Shown one piece after another: positions 59,100 to 64,000 of a stretch of 64,000 bases of DNA (positions are counted from its first letter, which is position 1; every line of letters begins with the position of its first letter). Under the pieces are notes generated by a model that was not told the DNA's origin, made no database searches, and saw only the letters and a program-made list of their open reading frames with translations. Source of the stretch: Planococcus shixiaomingii (GTDB lineage Bacteria > Bacillota > Bacilli > Bacillales_A > Planococcaceae); the NCBI RefSeq assembly GCF_030413615.1, contig NZ_CP129236.1:1596001-1660000 (forward strand), read 5' to 3'. The translations under genes were made by a program, and so were the position numbers.

Positions 59100-59882
59100 A
59101 TGCAAAATCAATTAGAGGGTATTGTGATCCGTGCACGCCCTTACGGCGAAACGAATAAAATCGTCACCTTGTTCACAAGGGAAGCCGGAAAAATTTCTTG
59201 TATGGCAAGAGGTGCTAAAAAACCGGCAAGCCGGTTGGCTGCCATCACGCAGCCGTTTACGCACGGAACCTTTTCAATCTATAAAGGGAAAGGCATGGGG
59301 ACTATCCAGCACGGAGATCCTTTGGAATCCCTCCGGCATATCCGCGAGGACATTTTGGCGACTGCCCATGCCAGTTATATCACTGAATTGATCGATCGTC
59401 TGACTGAGCAGGATGAACCGCAGCCCGTAATTTATGAAATGCTTTTCCAGGCGCTGCATGCCATCGATGAAGGCTATGATCCTGAAGCCATCACCTTGTT
59501 TGTAGAATGGAAAATGCTTCCTTATGCCGGACTTGCGCCCACATTGCATCAATGCGCCAATTGCGGGGCGACAGAGGGGGAGTTCGCTTTTTCATTTGAA
59601 GTGCTCGGCTTTTTGTGCCATCGCTGCTACGACATTGACCGCTACATCATCCGGTTGAGTCCAGCTCTTGTTAAACTCATCCGAACGTTTTATTTTGTTC
59701 CGATTGAACGGGTCGGTTCATTGAAGTTGAAAAAAGAATCCAAGTCGTTGTTAAAAAACATTGTCCGCACCATTTACGAAGAAAAGGCGGGAATTCGTTT
59801 GAAGTCGCGCAGCTTTCTTGAACAAATTGAACGGACACCTGAATTTTTTCCGAAAAAAGAAAATCCGCCAGAAGACGAATAG
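59100..59882 (+). CDS. recO: DNA repair protein RecO
   Basis: Loads RecA with RecR at SSB-coated gaps. The 260-residue protein has an N-terminal OB fold (GIVIRARPYGETNKIVTLFT, RGAKKPASRL) and a zinc finger (CANCG ... CHRCYD, about residues 149-180). ATG after AAGGAGCTG. The C-terminal codons form the left arm of the terminator. Confidence 0.96.
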   Translation: MQNQLEGIVIRARPYGETNKIVTLFTREAGKISCMARGAKKPASRLAAITQPFTHGTFSIYKGKGMGTIQHGDPLESLRHIREDILATAHASYITELIDRLTEQDEPQPVIYEMLFQALHAIDEGYDPEAITLFVEWKMLPYAGLAPTLHQCANCGATEGEFAFSFEVLGFLCHRCYDIDRYIIRLSPALVKLIRTFYFVPIERVGSLKLKKESKSLLKNIVRTIYEEKAGIRLKSRSFLEQIERTPEFFPKKENPPEDE

Positions 59883-59900
59883 TCTATGGCGGATTTTTTA
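59859..59900 (+). terminator. Intrinsic terminator overlapping the recO end
   Basis: AAATCCGCCA / TGGCGGATTTTTT; the recO stop is in the loop. Confidence 0.85.
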
Positions 59901-59959
59901 TATGCTAATAAAATTAGAAGTTAGTAACCAAGAGCGTTTGGACATTTCTTTGCGATGAA

Positions 59960-60170
59960 GCGTGTAGCGCTACAACGCTCTTTCATGTTTCGAAGCTAGC
60001 GCAGCGATGCATGTGCAATGCAGAAAAAAAGAGCGCTTTTATAGCTCGAAAAATGCCTTTATTAAAGCGGCTTTCTAAGCGACGGTGCGTCCGCGGGTAA
60101 TGCGAAGCAAGAAGCCAGATGGTCTTCCTGGCTTCTTGCGGGAGCTTGCCCAGAGCAAATTGTAAAAGCT
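59960..60170. repeat. Dispersed repeat fragment and long inverted repeat between recO and glyS
   Basis: The gap holds no credible gene. Bases 59968-60015 (TTTCATGTTTCGAAGCTAGC, GCAGCGATGCA) are one unit of family A in the orientation of the 33.3 kb copy. Bases 60107-60139 form a 12-bp perfect inverted repeat (GCAAGAAGCCAG / CTGGCTTCTTGC, 9-base loop) without a T-run. Confidence 0.75.
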
Positions 60171-60208
60171 GTTTTCTTTATTTCAATATTTATAATCTAT
60201 AGCTAATA

Positions 60209-60252
60209 AAAGAAAAAAGCTATTTGCATAATCGCAAATAGCTTTCTTCAAC
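60209..60252 (-). terminator. Intrinsic terminator of glyS
   Basis: AAGCTATTTGC / GCAAATAGCTT just beyond the minus-strand stop, with T-run on that strand. Confidence 0.9.
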
Positions 60253-60253
60253 C

Positions 60254-61630
60254 TTAAAATTGAGTATGCTCGGTAATATACGCTTGCACGTCTGCGATCG
60301 GCATGCGAATTTGTTCCATTGAATCACGGTGGCGTACTGTAACTTGGCCATCTTCCACAGAATCAAAATCGTACGTGATGCAGAATGGAGTTCCGATTTC
60401 ATCTTGTCGGCGGTAGCGTTTGCCGATGGATTGGGATTCGTCATATTCAACCATGAAATGCTTCGACAGCCCAGCGAAAACATCAGTCGCGCCATCTGCC
60501 AATTTCTTGGACAAAGGAAGTACTGCCGCTTTGTACGGTGCCAGTGCTGGATGAAGTCTTAGAACCGTCCGCTTATCATCGTTTTCCAGCTCTTCAACCG
60601 TATAAGCGTCAACCAAGAAAGCCAGTGTAACGCGGTCAGCTCCAAGTGAAGGCTCGATGCAATACGGCACATAGCGTTCGTTTGTAATTGGATCGATGTA
60701 GTTGAAATCTTCGCCTGAATGCTCCATATGGCGTTTCAAATCAAAGTCGGTCCGGTCTGCAATGCCCCAAAGCTCGCCCCAACCAAATGGGAACTTGTAT
60801 TCAATGTCCACGGTAGCATTCGAGTAATGGGACAATTCATCTGCATCGTGTTCGCGAAGACGCATGTTCGCTTCGGACATGTTCAAGTCCAACAGCCAGT
60901 TTTTGCAGAAATCGCGCCAGTAAGCGTACCACTCCAGGTCTTCACCCGGTTTGCAGAAAAATTCAAGTTCCATTTGTTCGAATTCACGGGTACGGAACGT
61001 AAAGTTCCCTGGCGTGATTTCGTTGCGGAAGCTTTTGCCGATTTGGGCAATACCGAACGGCATTTTCTTGCGCATCGAGCGCTGGACGTTTTTATAGTTG
61101 ACGAAAATCCCTTGTGCCGTTTCCGGACGCAGGAAGATTTCGTTTGTGGATGATTCCGTAACACCTTGGAAAGTTTTAAACATCAAGTTGAACTGGCGGA
61201 TGTCTGTAAAATCTTTTGACCCGCAAGTTGGGCATTTGATGTCGTGTTCTTTGATCAGTTCGGCCATGCGGTCGAATGACAAGCCATCAACGATCATTTC
61301 GATGCCTTTTGCATCTAACGCATCTTCAATCAGTTTGTCGGCACGGTGGCGCGTTTTGCAGCTCTTGCAATCGATCATCGGATCATTGAAATTTCCGACG
61401 TGGCCTGAAGCGACCCATGTTTTCGGGTTCATCAATATAGCAGCGTCCAACCCGACATTATGTACAGATTCCTGGACGAACTTTTTCCACCATGCTTTTT
61501 TGATATTGTTTTTCAATTCAACACCAAGTGGGCCGTAATCCCATGTGTTTGCCAAACCTCCGTAAATTTCAGAACCCGGAAATACAAAGCCTCTGTGTTT
61601 TGCTAAATTCACTACATCTTCCATTGACAT
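60254..61630 (-). CDS. glyS: Glycyl-tRNA synthetase, single-chain (eukaryote-like alpha2) type
   Basis: Charges tRNA-Gly. The 458-residue class II enzyme shows [20 protein letters not shown], zinc-site cysteines (CKSC, CPTC), [12 protein letters not shown], the class II motif 2 region [20 protein letters not shown] and motif 3 [14 protein letters not shown], plus the C-terminal anticodon domain. It is not the two-subunit GlyQS enzyme used by B. subtilis at the same chromosomal spot. Start at 61630 (MSMEDVV) behind ATGGAGG; reading further upstream runs into the T-box. Encoded on the strand opposite to recO and ccpN. Confidence 0.97.
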   Translation of the reverse strand: MSMEDVVNLAKHRGFVFPGSEIYGGLANTWDYGPLGVELKNNIKKAWWKKFVQESVHNVGLDAAILMNPKTWVASGHVGNFNDPMIDCKSCKTRHRADKLIEDALDAKGIEMIVDGLSFDRMAELIKEHDIKCPTCGSKDFTDIRQFNLMFKTFQGVTESSTNEIFLRPETAQGIFVNYKNVQRSMRKKMPFGIAQIGKSFRNEITPGNFTFRTREFEQMELEFFCKPGEDLEWYAYWRDFCKNWLLDLNMSEANMRLREHDADELSHYSNATVDIEYKFPFGWGELWGIADRTDFDLKRHMEHSGEDFNYIDPITNERYVPYCIEPSLGADRVTLAFLVDAYTVEELENDDKRTVLRLHPALAPYKAAVLPLSKKLADGATDVFAGLSKHFMVEYDESQSIGKRYRRQDEIGTPFCITYDFDSVEDGQVTVRHRDSMEQIRMPIADVQAYITEHTQF

Positions 61631-61639
61631 AAAATTACC

Positions 61640-61852
61640 TCCATAAAATAAAAAATCGCACACGTCCCGGACATAAAGTCCGAGGACGAGTACGTTATGA
61701 CCCGCGGTTCCACCTCGATTGGCTGCCTGATGCAGCCCGCTTAAAAAAATAGGACTCCGGATTGCCTGTTCCTGTCTGTGCGGGCTTTCACCGTCCCCGC
61801 TCGCTTCATGCGACAGTTTTTTAAAATCCATCATTGTCTTGTATTCGATTCG
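61640..61852 (-). ncRNA. T-box leader of glyS (Gly specifier GGC)
   Basis: tRNA-Gly sensing attenuator on the minus strand. CTGTC/GACAG and GGAT/ATCC pairs of stem I enclose a specifier loop GAACAGGCA, so the specifier is GGC (plus-strand 61764-61766) followed by A. The stem I end carries the AG bulge and a GGTG loop (GCGAGCGGGGACGGTGAAAG). The T-box core AGGTGGAACCGCGGG is at 61701-61715; the variable base A pairs with the U discriminator of tRNA-Gly. The terminator (GTCCTCGGAC / GTCCGGGAC, T-run) lies at about 61648-61690. It is short, without obvious stems II/IIA/B, as in known Gly T-boxes. Confidence 0.93.
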
Positions 61853-61858
61853 CTTGTT

Positions 61859-61887
61859 ATTGTATCACGCTAATCTTTTCTTCGCAA
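61859..61887 (-). promoter_or_regulatory. Sigma-A promoter of glyS
   Basis: On the minus strand TTGCGA, 17 bases, TACAAT; start point about 61852. Its -35 overlaps the -35 of the divergent ccpN promoter. Confidence 0.8.
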
Positions 61888-61910
61888 TATCCCTAGTATT
61901 AGTATATAAT
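61881..61910 (+). promoter_or_regulatory. Probable ccpN promoter
   Basis: TTCGCA, 18 bases, TATAAT. It shares bases 61882-61887 with the glyS -35 box, so the two divergent promoters face away from a common segment. Confidence 0.55.
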
Positions 61911-61942
61911 AATAAGCATTGAGTATAACATATTTTGAGGCG

Positions 61943-62581
61943 GTGAGTCCGATCGAACTCAATAAGAGGCAAGAAGAAATTTTGCAGATCGTCAAAGGCA
62001 ATGGACCGATTACAGGTGAGCAAATTGCCGAACGTCTGCATCTGACAAGAGCTACTTTACGACCCGATTTAGCCATCTTGACAATGGCAGGCTTTTTAGA
62101 TGCCCGCCCGCGCGTTGGCTATTTTTATTCGGGCAAAAAACCAGGTCAAGACATCTCCGACACGATGAACAATATGAAAGTGGGCGACTTCCAATCAATT
62201 CCTGTGGTAGTAAGGGAAGATGTCAGCGTTTATGACGCCATTAGCCAAATGTTTTTGGACGATGTCGGTACATTGTTTGTTGTTGACAAGCAATCGATGT
62301 TAACAGGTGTCTTATCGCGGAAGGACCTTCTCCGGACAAGCCTTGGGAATCAGGACTTGGCTAATATCCCTGTACATATCATCATGACCCGAATGCCCAA
62401 TATTACGTTTTGCTTCAAAAACGAACCGCTTATCCAAGCGGCCCATCGTTTGATCAATCAGCAAATCGATGCATTGCCGGTCGTCATTGAACAGCCGGAA
62501 GGATTTAAAGTCATCGGCAGATTGACAAAAACGAATATTACCCGGGCATTTTTATCCCTATCGGAAAGCCACGAATTGTGA
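61943..62581 (+). CDS. ccpN: Transcriptional repressor CcpN
   Basis: In B. subtilis CcpN represses gapB, pckA and sr1 under glycolytic conditions. The 212-residue protein has an N-terminal HTH ([24 protein letters not shown], split as [12 protein letters not shown] and [12 protein letters not shown]) and a pair of CBS domains (about residues 80-205; [41 protein letters not shown]). GTG at 61943 gives the exact B. subtilis length; an in-frame TTG at 61919 is the alternative, since GAGG sits only 2 bases before the GTG. The regulator gene for pyruvate/PEP metabolism follows at once. Confidence 0.93.
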   Translation: MSPIELNKRQEEILQIVKGNGPITGEQIAERLHLTRATLRPDLAILTMAGFLDARPRVGYFYSGKKPGQDISDTMNNMKVGDFQSIPVVVREDVSVYDAISQMFLDDVGTLFVVDKQSMLTGVLSRKDLLRTSLGNQDLANIPVHIIMTRMPNITFCFKNEPLIQAAHRLINQQIDALPVVIEQPEGFKVIGRLTKTNITRAFLSLSESHEL

Positions 62582-62591
62582 GGTGCAAAAT

Positions 62592-63404
62592 ATGAATCCA
62601 CTCCGCTTGTTTATCGTCTCCGATTCAGTGGGAGAAACAGGTGAATTGGTTGCGAAAGCGGCCATCAGCCAATATTTAAATGCAGATCAACATGCCGTAT
62701 TGAAAAGATTTCCTTATATCGATTCTATCGATCATCTTCAGGAAATCATTAAATTAGCAGCCAGCCAAAAAGCGTTTATTGTCTACACGCTCGTATCAAA
62801 AGAACTAAGAGGGTACCTCATTACAGAAACCGGGAAATTCAATGTACCGGCAGTCGATTTGATGGGGCCGTTGTTAGATGCTCTTGGAAAAGAGCTGGGA
62901 GCTGTACCCCTTGAAGAAGCGGGCTTAGTACGCAAATTGGATGACGATTATTTCAAGAAAGTCGAAGCCATAGAGTTTGCGGTGAAGTACGACGATGGAC
63001 GCGATCCGCGAGGCATTTTAATGGCCGATATCGTATTGGTCGGCATTTCCAGAACTTCGAAAACTCCACTTTCCCAATATTTAGCCCACAAACGCTTGAA
63101 GGTGGCGAACGTGCCGCTTGTTCCCGAAGTGGACCCGCCAGAAGAATTGTTCCAAGTCGATCCATCCAAATGTTTTGGCCTTGTTATTTCTCCTGAAAAG
63201 CTGAACAATATTCGGAAAGAACGGCTGATTGCTCTTGGGTTGAACGATGATGCCAACTATGCAAGAATCGAACGAATCCATGAAGAAATCAACCACTTTA
63301 ATATAGTGGTCGACAAAATCGGCTGTGAAGTAATCGATGTGACGAACCGGGCAGTAGAAGAGACCGCGAACCTCATCTTGAACAAACATAAAGATAATGT
63401 GTGA
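62592..63404 (+). CDS. Bifunctional kinase/pyrophosphorylase regulating PPDK/PEP synthase (YqfL, DUF299)
   Basis: Regulatory protein that phosphorylates and dephosphorylates a Thr next to the catalytic His of pyruvate phosphate dikinase or PEP synthase. The 270-residue protein has the N-terminal [17 protein letters not shown] and the P-loop-like [15 protein letters not shown] (about residues 148-162), and [10 protein letters not shown]. In B. subtilis yqfL, next to ccpN, affects ccpN activity. Start at 62592 behind GAGGTG, 10 bases after ccpN; a GTG at 62583 overlaps that site. Its enzyme target is not in this window. Confidence 0.94.
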   Translation: MNPLRLFIVSDSVGETGELVAKAAISQYLNADQHAVLKRFPYIDSIDHLQEIIKLAASQKAFIVYTLVSKELRGYLITETGKFNVPAVDLMGPLLDALGKELGAVPLEEAGLVRKLDDDYFKKVEAIEFAVKYDDGRDPRGILMADIVLVGISRTSKTPLSQYLAHKRLKVANVPLVPEVDPPEELFQVDPSKCFGLVISPEKLNNIRKERLIALGLNDDANYARIERIHEEINHFNIVVDKIGCEVIDVTNRAVEETANLILNKHKDNV

Positions 63405-63433
63405 AAAGCCACCTGTGAAGGCGGTTTTTCTGC
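63398..63433 (+). terminator. Probable terminator of ccpN-yqfL
   Basis: AAAGCCACC / GGCGGTTTTT stem with one mismatch and a TGTGAA loop, followed by CTGCTTTT, at the end of the reading frame. Confidence 0.7.
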
Positions 63434-63735
63434 TTTTAAAAGCTGCTGGTTGTTCTCCCGTCCGGCACACAACAGCCAGGGTCTCACATTGTAAGTAGTT
63501 AAGGATGAGCGCCAAAAAGCGCTGCATTGGCTGCCCATTTTCCGCCAGTCCAATCTAAACGCCTGTTTTCATTTTTCTTAGTAGATTTTTATGAAAAAAC
63601 GTTTTATAATATAGTTTTGTGGCTAAAGCTATATAGAAGAACATTTTAACGGGCCGTCTTTTTATCGGAAAAATAAAGGGATTTGCCGCTATATCACGAA
63701 TTACAATACGTGAAACAATTAAAGATGGTGATAAA
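63434..63735. other. Gene-free stretch upstream of dnaG
   Basis: No gene is seen; yqxD, found here in B. subtilis, is absent. A TATAAT at 63605-63610 could be the -10 of dnaG but has no good -35. CACG-AATTACAATA-CGTG at about 63696-63713 is a short inverted repeat of unknown meaning. Confidence 0.6.
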
Positions 63736-64000
63736 GTGTCTAATCGAGTTCCTGAAGAAGTGGTTGAGAAGATACGTTCCAGCACGGATATCGTGGATAT
63801 TGTTGGCGAGTATGTCCAGCTGACCAAAAGAGGCCGAAATTGGTTTGGCCTTTGCCCCTTTCACGGAGAAAGCACGCCATCCTTTTCTGTAACATCCGAC
63901 AAACAAATTTTTCATTGTTTCGGTTGTGGAGCCGGTGGGAATGTCATCACATTTTTGATGGACATCGAAAATGTCAGTTTCCAAGAAGCGTTATCGAAAT
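63736..64000 (+). CDS. dnaG: DNA primase, 3'-truncated by window edge
   Basis: Makes RNA primers at the replication fork. The first 88 codons are present: [36 protein letters not shown] and [17 protein letters not shown], i.e. the CHC2-type zinc-binding domain with C-x2-H ... C-x2-C. It closely matches B. subtilis DnaG from its first residues. GTG start; the site upstream is weak (GATGGTG). The gene order leads to sigA in B. subtilis. Confidence 0.96.
   Translation, partial: MSNRVPEEVVEKIRSSTDIVDIVGEYVQLTKRGRNWFGLCPFHGESTPSFSVTSDKQIFHCFGCGAGGNVITFLMDIENVSFQEALSK

Noticed and set aside
61631..61834. Longer glyS reading frame with a 68-residue N-terminal extension
   Set aside because: The extension lies within the T-box leader; MSMEDVV at 61630 has GGAGG and matches the family.

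Overview
This window is a stretch of core chromosome from a low-to-mid GC Gram-positive bacterium (Bacillota, Bacilli). Gene content and order follow two blocks of the Bacillus subtilis chromosome: rel-dtd-hisS-aspS-6S RNA-tcdA-rarA-cymR-mnmA-recD2-alaS-mltG-udk-greA-mtnN, and yqeG-yqeH-aroE-nadD-comE-holA-lepA-hrcA-dnaK-prmA-rpsU-floA-phoH-ybeY-era-recO-glyS-ccpN-dnaG. The sporulation genes that lie inside the second block in B. subtilis (gpr and spoIIP between rpsT and lepA; yqfC and yqfD before phoH) are missing. GlyRS is a single-chain enzyme. These traits point to a non-sporulating member of the Planococcaceae (Planococcus-like); this is inferred from synteny and remembered protein similarity, not from a database search.

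Layout. 1-2.4 kb: 3' part of the (p)ppGpp synthetase/hydrolase gene and dtd. 2.9-8.2 kb: a four-SH3 cell-wall amidase on the minus strand, then a T-box-controlled hisS-aspS operon and a 6S RNA. 8.3-16.5 kb: tcdA, rarA (minus), cymR, cysteine desulfurase, mnmA, a TPR protein and recD2, i.e. sulfur supply, tRNA thiolation and DNA repair. 16.6-25.9 kb: a T-box-controlled alaS, then ireB-ruvX-yrzB, mltG, trmR, udk, greA, yrrS and mtnN. 26-32.4 kb: phospholipid genes pssA/psd, then a tightly overlapping ribosome-assembly and NAD/shikimate operon (yqeG to yqeM). 32.4-38 kb: competence genes comEA/EB/EC, yqzM, holA and rpsT. 38-50.5 kb: lepA, hemW, the CIRCE-controlled hrcA-grpE-dnaK-dnaJ heat-shock genes, prmA, rsmE, mtaB, deoC and rpsU. 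50.7-59.9 kb: nfeD/floA membrane microdomain genes, phoH, pgpH, ybeY, dgkA, cdd, era and recO. 60.2-64 kb: T-box-controlled glyS (minus), ccpN, the PEP-synthase/PPDK-type regulator and the 5' end of dnaG.

Nearly all genes are recognisable housekeeping genes. The unexplained structure is in the gaps. Two arrays with strict 20-base periodicity and an alternating A/B (40-base) unit lie just behind the tcdA and recD2 terminators (about 9.1 kb and 16.6 kb). A family of GC-rich, palindrome-containing dispersed repeats fills the gaps at 2.5, 23.0, 33.2, 46.2 and 60.0 kb, in both orientations, usually where B. subtilis has either no gap or an extra gene. No tRNA or rRNA genes, insertion sequence, prophage or CRISPR array was recognised. 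I did not find a convincing new multi-gene system; the 20-base A/B arrays are the best candidate for something undescribed.
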